Assembly (NCBI GenBank): GCA_040349255.1
Contig: JBEQUE010000010.1
Coordinates: forward strand, 62,001 to 126,000
Reading direction: 5' to 3'
Length of the DNA: 64,000 bases
Source: DATMER01 sp040349255
GTDB taxonomy: Bacteria > Acidobacteriota > Thermoanaerobaculia > Multivoradales > UBA5704
The notes beneath the pieces are model-generated. The model was not told the DNA's origin. It made no database searches and saw nothing but the letters and a program-made list of their open reading frames with translations. The translations under genes and the position numbers were made by a program. Shown here piece after piece: positions 26,030-35,367 of the stretch (positions within the stretch are counted from its first letter, which is position 1; each line of letters begins with the position of its first letter).

Positions 26030-26290
26030 GACCCCGAGTATAGACAGTCGCCCGAGACCCGTCAAAGATATCGCGGAAAGGAGACGAAGGGAAGGGGGCG
26101 ACGCGGAAAGACGTCACCAGCCTACGCAATCCCCACCTCGCGGAGTCCCAGAATAGATGCCCCCTATGAGAGCATGATAATAATCACTGCGATCGTTAGT
26201 TTCGCGCTAGCATACGATGGCGAGGTTTGGAGGCCAGTCGCCTAACACAAGGCCTCAAGCGCCTGACGGCCCCGCCTAGGCCCGGATCGT
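26030..26290. other. Intergenic region with the upstream half of a duplicated segment
   Basis: The first part, to about 26115, is nearly identical to 28847-28932 upstream of the second Uma2 gene. The remainder, 26116-26290, is less GC-rich and shows no gene on either strand; it should contain divergent promoters for Uma2 copy 1 and the AbiJ-like gene. Confidence 0.6.
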
Positions 26291-27250
26291 TTGGCGGTCA
26301 GAGACGGATTCTTGAATCTACGTGATCTCTTTAGAGTCTTCTCCTGGCGGCAACCGCCAGTGCCGACTTCGGCGCCTGCGCGGCCACTTACCCAGGCGTT
26401 CCGAACGCGAGTCGTGATGCGCGTCATGGACCGCTTCAGTGGAGAGGACAATCCATTCGGCGGCAGCGACTATCGCGGTGACTTCTGGCTGGCCATTCAC
26501 AAGAGACTCCAGTACCTCCACGGCGTTTCCGTCCTGGCTCCAGAAGCGCGCCCCAACTCCCCGCCAGACGATGCCATTGCCTTCCTCACTAACTGTTCTG
26601 ACGACCACTTTCTCGATTTCATCGAGCTCATTTTTAAGCTGGAGTTCTACTGGCGTGCCGTAAGAGACGAGAACTCGTTGGTAGACGACATCAATCACTT
26701 CTTTGAACTCGACGCACTTCCCTATGCGCTAACCTCCTTCGTCCGCGAGGAACGAATCGAGGACTACCGAGGTACTCCTACCACTGCGTCATATCTAACA
26801 GAATTTCCTCGGGTAATTCGCCGCGACAGCCAAGTGACACATGCTCAAGCAGTCGCACCGGCGTTGCAGCTGCTTGCGGACAAGAGGTTCGCCTCGGCCA
26901 ACCGCGAGTTTCTTGAAGCCTTGGAGGACTTCCGGAAACGCGACTACGACGACTGCCTCGTAAAGTGTGGCAGCGCCTTCGAGAGTGCCCTCAAACTCAT
27001 CTGTGAAACAAAGGGCTGGCCTTACAAGCAATCCGATACGGCAAAGACCTTGCTCCAGACCGTTATCTCCAACTCTACGCTGGACCCATACTTTGAGCAG
27101 CCGCTCTTGGTTATCGCCATACTCAGGAACCGCGAAAGCACCGCTCATGGAGCGGGTGTCCATGCCCGCAACGTACCGCCACAGCGTGCGCAGTTCGCGA
27201 TCAACGCCACGGCCGCGGGCATCCTCCTCGTGGTTCAAGAATGCCTCTGA
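26291..27250 (+). CDS. STM4504/CBY_0614-like protein with abortive-infection C-terminal domain
   Basis: 319 residues from a TTG at 26291 (a TTG at 26312 is equally possible; no ATG fits). The N-terminus has the DLFxxxxWRQ-type opening of AbiJ-like N-terminal domains. The C-terminal 110 residues (ANREFLEALEDFRKRDY, CLVKCGSAFESALKLIC, NRESTAHG) match the Abi_C region, a HEPN-like RNase-type helical domain with an R/H pair in LRNRESTAHG. Base composition is visibly less GC-rich than the neighbours, suggesting recent transfer. Probable phage-defence gene; function not proven. Confidence 0.72.
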   Translation: MAVRDGFLNLRDLFRVFSWRQPPVPTSAPARPLTQAFRTRVVMRVMDRFSGEDNPFGGSDYRGDFWLAIHKRLQYLHGVSVLAPEARPNSPPDDAIAFLTNCSDDHFLDFIELIFKLEFYWRAVRDENSLVDDINHFFELDALPYALTSFVREERIEDYRGTPTTASYLTEFPRVIRRDSQVTHAQAVAPALQLLADKRFASANREFLEALEDFRKRDYDDCLVKCGSAFESALKLICETKGWPYKQSDTAKTLLQTVISNSTLDPYFEQPLLVIAILRNRESTAHGAGVHARNVPPQRAQFAINATAAGILLVVQECL

Positions 27251-27478
27251 TATATGTGGCCGGGACCAATCCCCGGGAATTGACACACAGCATATCAGCA
27301 TTGCCAACAATGGCGGCAGACTCAGGACGAAGCTCTCCTCCGTGGCGTCGTCTGAGCCATAGAACGTTCTCCGAGAGCCTGCCTGCCGGATTCCCGGCGA
27401 AACCCAGGTCCGCCGAGGCCAATCGACGGCTGAAAGCTCGCCTATCTGCCGCGCAAGCAGGCTCGGCGGACAGTCCGT

Positions 27479-28036
27479 CCAGCTTATCGAAGGCGGTTGT
27501 CGACTTCTCCGCGGGCCGGTAAGGTTACCGGGGACGCGACAATCTTGTCTGGCGCCGTACAAAGTCTGGCAGGCGGCAGACAGGCTTGTCTGTCGCAAAC
27601 AAGGTTGACGGGAGAGAGGCTCGACTTATTTCGCCGCGCGACAAGCTTATCCATGGCGCGATAAGCTTATCCACCGCTCGCTAACGTTATCGGGGACCCG
27701 ACAAGCTTGTCGGAGGCAAGACAAGCTTGTCAGCCTCCAAGACAGGGTTGTCGGCGGCAAGAAAACGTTAGCAGGAGCCAGCACAACGTTATCCGCGGCA
27801 AGTCAAGGTTGCTGGCCGGCAAACAAGGTTGTCTCGCCGTAGATAAGCTTTAGGGACCGGAAAGCAACGTTGGCTCGCCGCCGACAACCTTGTCGGCGAC
27901 CAAACAACCTTGTCGGCTTCCAGGACAAGGTTGTCGGCGCCCGGATAACGTTATGAGCAGCCCGGATAATGTTATCCGCGGCAAATCAAGGTTGTCTCGC
28001 CGCAGATAAGCTTGTCAGCCTTCCCACAAGCCTTCG
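27479..28036. repeat. Array B: about 27 degenerate repeats of 20-21 bp with palindromic cores
   Basis: Units follow each other at 20 bp with an occasional 21; from 27539 to 28026 there are 24 steps with mean 20.3 bp. Each unit has a 10-bp dyad core such as ACAAGCTTGT, ATAAGCTTAT, ACAACCTTGT or ATAACGTTAT, and a variable GC-rich spacer. Paired changes on both sides of the dyad are frequent. The gap between the AbiJ-like gene and Uma2 copy 2 has no other recognisable content. Confidence 0.9.
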
Positions 28037-28054
28037 CCGTAACCCGCCAGGCAC

Positions 28055-28846
28055 CTATCGCGGGCCGCGGAGGCGATCGAGCTCCGCCCGGAGCCGGGCG
28101 ACCTCATCCTCGGCAACCCGCGCTTTCTCTTCGGCCGCGCTGCGCAGGTCCGCCTCTTCGTCATGGGTCAGGAGAAGCCGGCCGGATGGGTGCTCGAACG
28201 TCCGTACGTGATCGCCGTCGGGAGTGACCTGGAACCAGAGGCCGGTCGTCTCGGAGAGGAAGCGCTCCTGCTCGTCCAGCTCGACCCTTTGATACCCGGA
28301 GGAGCCCAGTCGATAGCCGAGGAGGCGGTAGTGGCGATCGTGGCGCTGGCAGTCGACGATCAGGTACTCCTGGATTCCGACGCGCCGATAGAGCGCGACT
28401 TTGTCCTCCATGTCGGTCTTGCGGATACGGGAGGACAGGGGCGAGACGACTTCGACGACCAGGCAGGGGCGGACGCCCTCGGCGGCGATGTCGAAGCTCT
28501 TCCGGTCGGCCTTCTTGTCGCGCACGCCGCGGATCACCGACACATCGGGAGAAGGCTGCGACAGGCCCGGACCGAAGCGGTGCTGGACATCATAGGTGAC
28601 CACAACGTCAGGGATGGGGCCAAAGAAACGAACCAGAGCGCCGTAGATCTCGTACACGGTCTCGCCGTGGCGCTTTCCCTGGGTCATGTGGTCGCCGAAC
28701 CGGGGGTTCAGGAACAGCTCGGGCGTCAGCGGCATCTCGACCAGCTCCATCCGGCCACCGGGACGTTCGACCCAGCGCTCCAGGGTCATCCCCGGCTCCT
28801 CGTCGAGGAGATCGGATTCGATCGGCTTGCGGACAGGTTCAGCCAT
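28055..28846 (-). CDS. Uma2-family (DUF820) protein, copy 2
   Basis: 263 residues from the ATG at 28846, the same length as copy 1. The same landmarks are present (PSPDVSVIRG, CLVVEVVSPLS, KVALYRRVGIQEYLIVD) with scattered substitutions, most densely in the region of residues 60-100. The C-terminal coiled coil is retained but diverged. The stop lies 19 bases from the end of repeat array B. A recent duplication is indicated by the shared upstream sequence. Confidence 0.82.
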   Translation of the reverse strand: MAEPVRKPIESDLLDEEPGMTLERWVERPGGRMELVEMPLTPELFLNPRFGDHMTQGKRHGETVYEIYGALVRFFGPIPDVVVTYDVQHRFGPGLSQPSPDVSVIRGVRDKKADRKSFDIAAEGVRPCLVVEVVSPLSSRIRKTDMEDKVALYRRVGIQEYLIVDCQRHDRHYRLLGYRLGSSGYQRVELDEQERFLSETTGLWFQVTPDGDHVRTFEHPSGRLLLTHDEEADLRSAAEEKARVAEDEVARLRAELDRLRGPR

Positions 28847-28941
28847 GACCCCGAGTATAGACAGTCGCCCGAGACCCGTCAAAGATATCGCGGAGAGGAG
28901 ACGAAGGGAAGAGGGCGACGCCGAAAGGCGTCACGCAGCGG

Positions 28942-30021
28942 CTACGTGATCCCGACCTCCGAGTTGTCGCCGAGCATGAAGCGATACGCCTTGGGCTTGA
29001 AGTCGGTCTTGGTGATCCGGACGTTCCGGCCGATGAGCGAGCCGTCGATCCGCAGCGGCACGTCCCGGATCTCCGAGTCCTGCAGGATGATCGAGTTCTC
29101 CACCTCGCAGCAGACCAGCGTGCAGCGCGGGCCGATCGAGGTGTAGGGGCCGACGAAGGTGTTCTCCAGGCGCGTGCCGGCGCCGATCACGACCGGACCG
29201 CGCACCAGCGAATCGATCAGCTCGACCCCCTCTCCCAGCTCCACCCGGCCTTCGATCCGGCTCCCCTTGCCGACCGTTCCCGGCAGCCCCGCGTCGAGCC
29301 CTTCGAGCACGATGCGGTTGGCCTCCAGCATGTCCTCCAGCTTGCCGGTGTCCTTCCACCAGCCGCGGACGATGTGCGGATGGACCTGGAGACCCCGGTC
29401 GATCAGGTCCTGGATGGCGTCCGTGATCTCCAGCTCGCCGCGGGCCGAGGGCTTGATGCGGTGGACCGACTCGAAGATCGTCTTGTCGAACATGTAGACG
29501 CCGACCAGCGCCAGGTTGCTCTTCGGCTCCTTCGGCTTCTCGACCAGGCGATGGACCTTGCCTTCGGGAGTCAGCTCGGCCACGCCGAACTGCTCGGGGT
29601 GCGGCACCTCGGCGAGCAGGATCTCGGAGCTGCAGGCGCCGCGGCCGTGGAGGGCGCGGAACTCGTCCACCAGGCCCGTGATGCCGCCGGCGATCAGGTT
29701 GTCGCCCAGGTACATGACGAACGGCGAGCCTGCCATGAACTCCTCGGCGATCATGACCGCATGGGCGAGGCCGCGCGGCGCGTCCTGCTCCAGGTAGGTG
29801 ACGCGGGCGCCGAAGCGCGAGCCGTCGCCGACCGCGGCCCGGATCTCCTCGCGGGTCTCGCCCACCACGATGCCGATCTCCGCAATGCCGGCCGCCACGA
29901 TCGCCTCGATCGCGTAGAACAGCACCGGCTTGTTCGCCACCGGCACGAGCTGCTTGGCGGACGTATAGGTGAGCGGGCGCAGGCGAGTGCCCTTGCCGCC
30001 CGAGAGGATCAAGCCCTTCAT
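28942..30021 (-). CDS. rmlA: Glucose-1-phosphate thymidylyltransferase, long form
   Basis: 359 residues with GGAGG before the ATG at 30021. The nucleotidyltransferase signature GGKGTRLRPLTYTSAKQLVP is at the N-terminus, VMYLGDN and VEKPKEP follow, and a C-terminal left-handed beta-helix (about 245-345) with hexapeptide-like repeats makes it the long RmlA form. Makes dTDP-glucose, or a related dTDP/UDP sugar, for surface polysaccharide. Last gene of a thiolase-lptD-rmlA unit; rmlD is 3.8 kb away. Confidence 0.9.
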   Translation of the reverse strand: MKGLILSGGKGTRLRPLTYTSAKQLVPVANKPVLFYAIEAIVAAGIAEIGIVVGETREEIRAAVGDGSRFGARVTYLEQDAPRGLAHAVMIAEEFMAGSPFVMYLGDNLIAGGITGLVDEFRALHGRGACSSEILLAEVPHPEQFGVAELTPEGKVHRLVEKPKEPKSNLALVGVYMFDKTIFESVHRIKPSARGELEITDAIQDLIDRGLQVHPHIVRGWWKDTGKLEDMLEANRIVLEGLDAGLPGTVGKGSRIEGRVELGEGVELIDSLVRGPVVIGAGTRLENTFVGPYTSIGPRCTLVCCEVENSIILQDSEIRDVPLRIDGSLIGRNVRITKTDFKPKAYRFMLGDNSEVGIT

Positions 30022-30043
30022 GTCTCCTCCCATCGGGGAACGC

Positions 30044-32392
30044 TTACGGCTGGGCCGTGGAGCTCCGTCCGGTCAGGTCCAGGAAGGTACCGACGTTCTT
30101 GAGGCTCAGCGAGAAGCGGATGTCCTTGTCGCGCGTGCGAGGGCCGACGCCGGCCTTGAAGTCCCGCAGCTCCAGACGGAGTCCGTAGCACTGCTGGTTG
30201 AAATTGATGATGTAGCGCTGCTGCTGGAGGAGCTTCAGCTCCACGTCGTAGTTGATCTGCCCGTCCACCCGGATGTTCCTGAACAGCCCGATCGAGCCGC
30301 CGAAACGGATCTGGTTGCTCAGCGTCTCCGAGGTCTCGGGCCGGAAGCGGGTGAACCAGGAGAGGGCCAGGTTGTTGCCCTTGCCCACGCCCAGCTCGCC
30401 GGACAGCTCGGTCGACTGGAGGCCGCTGAACAGCGTGCTGTAGTCCGCCTCCAGCTTGACGCTCGTCCGGTCCGTCGGGCTGAGCCGCATCAGGGCCTCG
30501 AGCGGCCCTTCCGTGGACTGGACCAGGCCGTTCTGCGAAGTCTGGAGCGGCTGCGTGTCGTCGAAGCTGACGCGCCGGGCGAGCTCGAAGAGGAAGATCT
30601 CGCGCGCGCTCCCCTGCTCCTGCGGCTTGGCGAGGACGCGGTTGACCAGCGCCACCCGGCCCTGGTTGGTCGACTGCAGGTTGTCCACCTCGTCGAACAG
30701 GGGGAGGGCCAGGTCGTCGTCCACGTCGCCCAGGTAGGTCCAGGTGAAGCGCGGCTCCACGACGTGCTTGAGCTTGCTGAAGCCGAAGCCGCCGTTGAAG
30801 ATGCGCGAGAAGGACGGGCCCACGATCTCGGCGTTGCCGTAGGGCAGGATGCGGCTCTCGGTCTCGCCGGTGAACTCCTTGCGCGTGCTGTTCAGGCTGT
30901 CGCTGTACCAGGTGAAGCGCTCGCCGCCGCTGACCGAAAGAGAGAGCCAGGGCACCGAGCGGATCGGCAGCGTGAGCTGCGGGAAGGCGTCGAGGCGGCC
31001 GTACTGGCCCGCGTAGGCGCCGGGCCGGGTCAGGTCGAGGTACGACGCGGAGCCCTGGAACTGCGCGTAGAGCGGCAGCCGGCCGATGCGCGTGTTGCGC
31101 AGGCGGTACTCGACCTCCGGCAGCTTGACCTGCTGGACCGTGTCGTCGTTGACGTTCGTGCCGACGAAGGTCTCGCGGTCCTGGAGCAGGATGTTGAGCA
31201 GGTGCGGACCCCAGTTGCCGGTCACGAACGCGCGGCTGTCGATGAAGCGCAGGGTATTCCGATCGAAATCGCGCTCGAAGTCGCGGAAGAAGTTGAAATC
31301 CGAGAAGTCCTGGTAGTTGACCACGCCGCGCATGTTGAACGGCAGGTCGGTGGTCTCGTGGTTCCACTCGACCTTCCAGCGCCACTCCTCGTCGGTGGTC
31401 GACTCGGGGTCGCGCACCGCGTAGCCGAGGAGCTGGCCGCGGGTCCCTTCGGACGGCCGGTAACGGAAGTCGTTGCCGATGCCCAGGAAGCTCTGGGTGA
31501 ACAGGTCGAGGTGGAACGTCGTGTCGTAGCTCTGGCCGAGGGTCTGGAACCAGGCCAGGCCGACCGAGGCGCCGCGGCGGTCCGAGTAGCCGATGTTCGG
31601 CACCAGGAAGCCGGAGGTGCGCTCGCTCTTGACCGGCCACAGGATGTACGGCGCATAGAAGACCGGTAGCTTCTTGGCCCGCATGGAGGCGTGCTTGACG
31701 TGGGCGTAGCCCTCGACCTCGACCCGCGCCTGCGCCACGTGGAAGCTCCAGTCCGGCACCTCCTGGCTGCACGAGGTGAAGATGCCGTTCCGGACCGTGT
31801 ACTCGTTCTCGCTGATCTTGGCCAGCTCGGTGCCACTGAAGTAGTAGTCGGGCGTGACGTGCGCGGTCGCGTTGGTCAGCGTGCCGGTCTTGGTGTCGAG
31901 GTCGTAGGTCAGGGTGTCGCCGGCCATGCGGCGCGGCCCCTGGTCCACGATGACGTTGCCGGTCGCGGTGACGATCTTGGTCAGGAGGTCGATCTCGGCC
32001 TGGTCGGCCTGGAGGTCGACGTCCTGGTACTTGATCTTCACGTCGCCGGTGAGCACCGCGTAGGTGTCGCGCTTGTACTCCAGGTTGCCGGCGCTGCCCG
32101 AGGCGCTGCCGCCGCCCTGGTCGGCCGGGAACCTGAGCTGGAACTCGATCTTGTCCACGACCGGAGCCGGCGTCGCCGCAGGTGCGTTTGGCGACGGCGG
32201 CGCCTGGGCCGGTGCCGGGGTAGAAGCGGGAGCCGGGGTCGCCTCGGGAGTTGGCGTCGGAGTCGGTGTCGCCTCCGGGGCCGGGGTCTCGGATGGGGGA
32301 GTCGCCTGCGGCTCCTGTCCCGACGCCGGGGACGGAGGCAGGGCGGCCAGGGAGAGGGCCAGCAGCGGAAGAATCAGATGGCGTGAGCGCAT
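30044..32392 (-). CDS. lptD: LPS-assembly outer-membrane protein LptD
   Basis: 782 residues. Signal peptide (about 1-25), Pro/Thr/Ala-rich linker (about 26-75), an OstA-type beta-jellyroll domain (about 80-200, with VLTGDVKIKYQDVDLQADQA) and a large C-terminal barrel containing SFLGIGNDFRYRP and WRWKVEWNHETTDLPF. It inserts LPS into the outer leaflet with LptE. Its presence shows an LPS-bearing outer membrane. The gene follows the thiolase gene by 11 bases. Confidence 0.88.
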   Translation of the reverse strand: MRSRHLILPLLALSLAALPPSPASGQEPQATPPSETPAPEATPTPTPTPEATPAPASTPAPAQAPPSPNAPAATPAPVVDKIEFQLRFPADQGGGSASGSAGNLEYKRDTYAVLTGDVKIKYQDVDLQADQAEIDLLTKIVTATGNVIVDQGPRRMAGDTLTYDLDTKTGTLTNATAHVTPDYYFSGTELAKISENEYTVRNGIFTSCSQEVPDWSFHVAQARVEVEGYAHVKHASMRAKKLPVFYAPYILWPVKSERTSGFLVPNIGYSDRRGASVGLAWFQTLGQSYDTTFHLDLFTQSFLGIGNDFRYRPSEGTRGQLLGYAVRDPESTTDEEWRWKVEWNHETTDLPFNMRGVVNYQDFSDFNFFRDFERDFDRNTLRFIDSRAFVTGNWGPHLLNILLQDRETFVGTNVNDDTVQQVKLPEVEYRLRNTRIGRLPLYAQFQGSASYLDLTRPGAYAGQYGRLDAFPQLTLPIRSVPWLSLSVSGGERFTWYSDSLNSTRKEFTGETESRILPYGNAEIVGPSFSRIFNGGFGFSKLKHVVEPRFTWTYLGDVDDDLALPLFDEVDNLQSTNQGRVALVNRVLAKPQEQGSAREIFLFELARRVSFDDTQPLQTSQNGLVQSTEGPLEALMRLSPTDRTSVKLEADYSTLFSGLQSTELSGELGVGKGNNLALSWFTRFRPETSETLSNQIRFGGSIGLFRNIRVDGQINYDVELKLLQQQRYIINFNQQCYGLRLELRDFKAGVGPRTRDKDIRFSLSLKNVGTFLDLTGRSSTAQP

Positions 32393-32403
32393 GACCTGGG
32401 GCG

Positions 32404-33585
32404 TTAGTCTATGCGCTCCACCACCATCGCGGTAGCCTCTCCGCCGCCGATGCAGATCGCGGCGCAACCGAGGCGGGCGCCGCGCTCCTTCATGGCGGAC
32501 AACAGGGTGACCAGGATCCGGGCGCCGGAGCAGCCGATCGGGTGCCCGAGCGCCACGGCGCCGCCGCGGACGTTGACCCGGTCCGGGGCGAGCCCGAGGT
32601 CGCGGAGGAAGGCGAGCGCCACGACCGCGAAGGCCTCGTTGACCTCCCAGAGATCGATGTCGGCGGCCTTGAGGCCGGCGCGCTCCAGCACCGACTTCGC
32701 GGCGCCGACCGGCGCGGTCGTGAACCATTCCGGCTTCTGGGCCATCGAGGAGTGCGCGACGATGCGGGCGAGCGGCTTCTTCCCAAGCTTCGCGGCGTGC
32801 GCGGCGGTGGTCAGGACCAGCGCGGCGGCGCCGTCGTTGATCTTCGAGGCGTTGGCCGCCGTCACCGTGCCGTCCTTCTGGAAGGCGGGCTTCAAGCCCG
32901 GCATCTTCGCCAGGTCGGACTTGAACGGCTCCTCGTCCTTGTCCACCATCACCGGGTCGCCCTTCCGCTGCGGCACGGGCACGGCCACGATCTCGTCCTT
33001 GGTGGCGCCGGACTCGGCGGCCTCGCGGGCGCGGCGGTAGCTCTCCACGGAGAAGGCGTCCTGCTCCTCGCGCCCGATCTTGTACTCCGACGCGCAGAGC
33101 TCGGCGCAGTTGCCCATGTGGAGGTCGTTGTAGGGGTCCCAGAGACCGTCGTGGATCATGGAGTCGACCAGCCGGCCGTGGCCGAGGCGGAGGCCGTCGC
33201 GCACCCCGGCGGCGAGGTAGGGAGCCTGGCTCATGCTCTCCATGCCGCCGGCGGTGACGATCTGGAAATCGCCGCAGCGCAGGTCGTTGGCCGCGATCAT
33301 GACCGCCCGCATGGCGGAGCCGCAGACCTTGTTGAGCGTGATGGCGCCGGTCGAGGGCGGGCAGCCGGCGGCGAGCGCGGCCTGGCGGGCCGGGGCCTGG
33401 CCCTGGCCGGCGGTCAGGACGCAGCCCATGTTGACCTGCTGGACGTCCTCGGGCGCGAGGCCCGCCCGCTCGACGGCCGAAGCGATGGCGCGCGCCCCGA
33501 GGGCGTGCGCGGGAAAGCCGGCCAGAGCGCCCTGGAAGGCTCCGATGGGCGTGCGGGCCGCGCTGAGGATGACGACGTCGTCCAT
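32404..33585 (-). CDS. atoB: Acetyl-CoA C-acetyltransferase (thiolase)
   Basis: 393 residues with AGGAGA before the ATG at 33585; an in-frame upstream ATG at 33666 is not needed. Catalytic residues align with the biosynthetic thiolases: C88 in NKVCGSA, H348 in GHPIGCSG and C378 in CIGGG. Condenses two acetyl-CoA or cleaves acetoacetyl-CoA. It heads a unit with lptD and rmlA, which has no obvious metabolic logic. Confidence 0.93.
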   Translation of the reverse strand: MDDVVILSAARTPIGAFQGALAGFPAHALGARAIASAVERAGLAPEDVQQVNMGCVLTAGQGQAPARQAALAAGCPPSTGAITLNKVCGSAMRAVMIAANDLRCGDFQIVTAGGMESMSQAPYLAAGVRDGLRLGHGRLVDSMIHDGLWDPYNDLHMGNCAELCASEYKIGREEQDAFSVESYRRAREAAESGATKDEIVAVPVPQRKGDPVMVDKDEEPFKSDLAKMPGLKPAFQKDGTVTAANASKINDGAAALVLTTAAHAAKLGKKPLARIVAHSSMAQKPEWFTTAPVGAAKSVLERAGLKAADIDLWEVNEAFAVVALAFLRDLGLAPDRVNVRGGAVALGHPIGCSGARILVTLLSAMKERGARLGCAAICIGGGEATAMVVERID

Positions 33586-33695
33586 GAAATCTCCTGGAGA
33601 TGGAATGCCGAAGGCAGCCGTCCCGGCTGGTGGACGGGCCGGCATGCTAGCACAGGTGGCGTCCATGGCCTGTCGCCCTCTACAATGCCCCCTCT

Positions 33696-34112
33696 ATGGC
33701 CAGGTTCCTGGGAATCGACTTCGGCGAAGCGCGGATCGGGCTGGCCATCTCGGACCCGGATGGGCGCTTCGCCGTGCCCCTCACCACCCTGGAGCGGCGC
33801 AACGATCGCTCGGCGGTGCGGGCCATCGCCGAGATCGCCCGTCAGGAGAGCGTCGAGCGCCTGGTCCTCGGCGAGCCGCTCAGCCTGGGCGGCGAGCGGG
33901 GGCCGAACGCCGACCGGGTGCGGCGGTTCGGCGAGCGGCTGGCCGAGGCCAGCGGTCTGCCGGTAAGGTTCGTCAACGAGTCGCTGACCACGGTCGAGGC
34001 CCAGGAGCGCATGCGGGAAGCCGGCCTCGACCCCCGCAAGGACCCGGCCCGGATCGACGCCGTGGCCGCCCAGATCCTCCTCCAGGAGGCGCTGGACACG
34101 GATCAGCGATAA
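33696..34112 (+). CDS. ruvX: Holliday junction resolvase-like protein RuvX (YqgF)
   Basis: 138 residues, the family's normal length. RNase H-like fold with GIDFGEARIGLA (catalytic Asp about 7), LVLGEPLSLGG, FVNESLTTVEA and DAVAAQILLQ. Acts in 16S rRNA 5'-end processing or junction resolution. Followed by mltG 40 bases downstream, a pairing common in many bacteria. Confidence 0.93.
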   Translation: MARFLGIDFGEARIGLAISDPDGRFAVPLTTLERRNDRSAVRAIAEIARQESVERLVLGEPLSLGGERGPNADRVRRFGERLAEASGLPVRFVNESLTTVEAQERMREAGLDPRKDPARIDAVAAQILLQEALDTDQR

Positions 34113-34152
34113 CCCGCGATAATCTGCGTAACCTGCGACAAGGAGAAACGGT

Positions 34153-35253
34153 TTGGCCAAGGGGAAGCCGCGCAGCTCGAAGCGCCAGAAGGGGACCTGG
34201 AAACGGGTGCTCCTCGGCCTCATGGTGCTCGTGGGCCTCCTCCTGATCCCGCTCGGCATGCTCGGCTGGTCGTGGCTCAAGCTCCAGCGGCCCTACAAGG
34301 GCTACCCCGGCGGCGAGACCATCGTCCAGATCGAGCCCGGCCTGGGCGCCAGCCAGATCCTCACGCTCCTCCAGGACAAGGGGGTCCTGCCCGACGCCAA
34401 GCTCGCCCGCTCCTACCTGATCTACTTCATGGACGACCCCAAGATCCAGGCCGGCGAGTACCGCTTCCGCGGCCCGCTCACCACGCCGCAGGTCCTCCGG
34501 ATGCTGGCGCGCGGCGACGTCCTCACCCACTCCGTCACCCTGGTCGAGGGCCTCACCCTCGAAGAGACCGCGGACCAGCTCGCGCGGGCGGGGTACGGCC
34601 GGAAACAGGCCTTCCTCGACCTCATGCGCAGCCCCGAGCTGGTCGCCGACCTCGACCCCGACGCGCACGACCTCGAAGGCTTCCTCTTCCCGGAGACCTA
34701 CTCGTTCGCCAAGGACGTGAACGAGCGCACCATCGTCCAGACCCTGGTCAAGACCTTCCGCGCCCGCTTCGAGAGAGACGTCCGGCCGATCCTGGATGAA
34801 AACCCCGGCCGCAGCGTGCGCCAGGTCCTCACCCTGGCCAGCATCGTGGAAAAGGAGGCCCAGGTGGCCTCCGAGCGCCCGCTCATCGCCGCGGTCTACC
34901 GCAACCGGCTCGACCGCGGCATCGGCCTCGGGGCCGACCCGACCGTCATCTACGCCCTGAAGCGCGCCGGCCGGTGGAACGGCAACATCCGGCGGGACGA
35001 CCTGCGCATGGACTCGCCCTACAACACCTACCGCTACGCGGGCCTGCCGCCCGGCCCGATCTGCTCGCCCGGCCTCGCCAGCCTGGTCGCCGCCGCCCGG
35101 CCTGCCGACGTGCCCTACCTCTACTTCGTCAGCCGGAACAACGGCACTCACGTCTTCGCCGAGACCCTCGCCGAGCACAACCGGAACGTCGAGCAGTGGC
35201 AGCGCCGCTACTGGCGGGAGCGGCGCGCCGCGGAGCGCTCCGCCGGCCGCTAG
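34153..35253 (+). CDS. mltG: Endolytic peptidoglycan transglycosylase MltG
   Basis: 366 residues from a TTG start with AGGAGA eight bases upstream. An N-terminal membrane helix (about 17-40) is followed by a LysM-like region and the YceG/MltG domain: LEGFLFPETY, LASIVEKEA with the catalytic Glu, GLGADPTVIYAL, SPYNTYRYAGLPPGPI. Cuts nascent glycan strands. In operon with ruvX. It ends three bases before the -35 hexamer of the next promoter. Confidence 0.93.
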   Translation: MAKGKPRSSKRQKGTWKRVLLGLMVLVGLLLIPLGMLGWSWLKLQRPYKGYPGGETIVQIEPGLGASQILTLLQDKGVLPDAKLARSYLIYFMDDPKIQAGEYRFRGPLTTPQVLRMLARGDVLTHSVTLVEGLTLEETADQLARAGYGRKQAFLDLMRSPELVADLDPDAHDLEGFLFPETYSFAKDVNERTIVQTLVKTFRARFERDVRPILDENPGRSVRQVLTLASIVEKEAQVASERPLIAAVYRNRLDRGIGLGADPTVIYALKRAGRWNGNIRRDDLRMDSPYNTYRYAGLPPGPICSPGLASLVAAARPADVPYLYFVSRNNGTHVFAETLAEHNRNVEQWQRRYWRERRAAERSAGR

Positions 35254-35255
35254 AT

Positions 35256-35285
35256 TTGACAGTCGGCCTGTCCTGGGTGTATCAA
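35256..35285 (+). promoter_or_regulatory. Sigma-70-type promoter of the pseudokinase-TonB gene
   Basis: A perfect TTGACA (35256-35261), an 18-base spacer and TATCAA (35280-35285, four of six matches to TATAAT). It lies directly after the mltG stop and 82 bases before the ATG of the next gene, which has a strong GAGAGGAGG site. Confidence 0.6.
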
Positions 35286-35367
35286 GCCCTCAGCAACCCG
35301 TGTCAGCGATCCTGGTGCAGCGACGTATTGGCGTACCCGTAGTGCGCAGGTCCCGAGAGGAGGCTGG

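Noticed and set aside
27479..28036. Array B as a CRISPR array
   Set aside because: Repeats are short and degenerate, spacers are only about 10 bases, and no cas gene is nearby.
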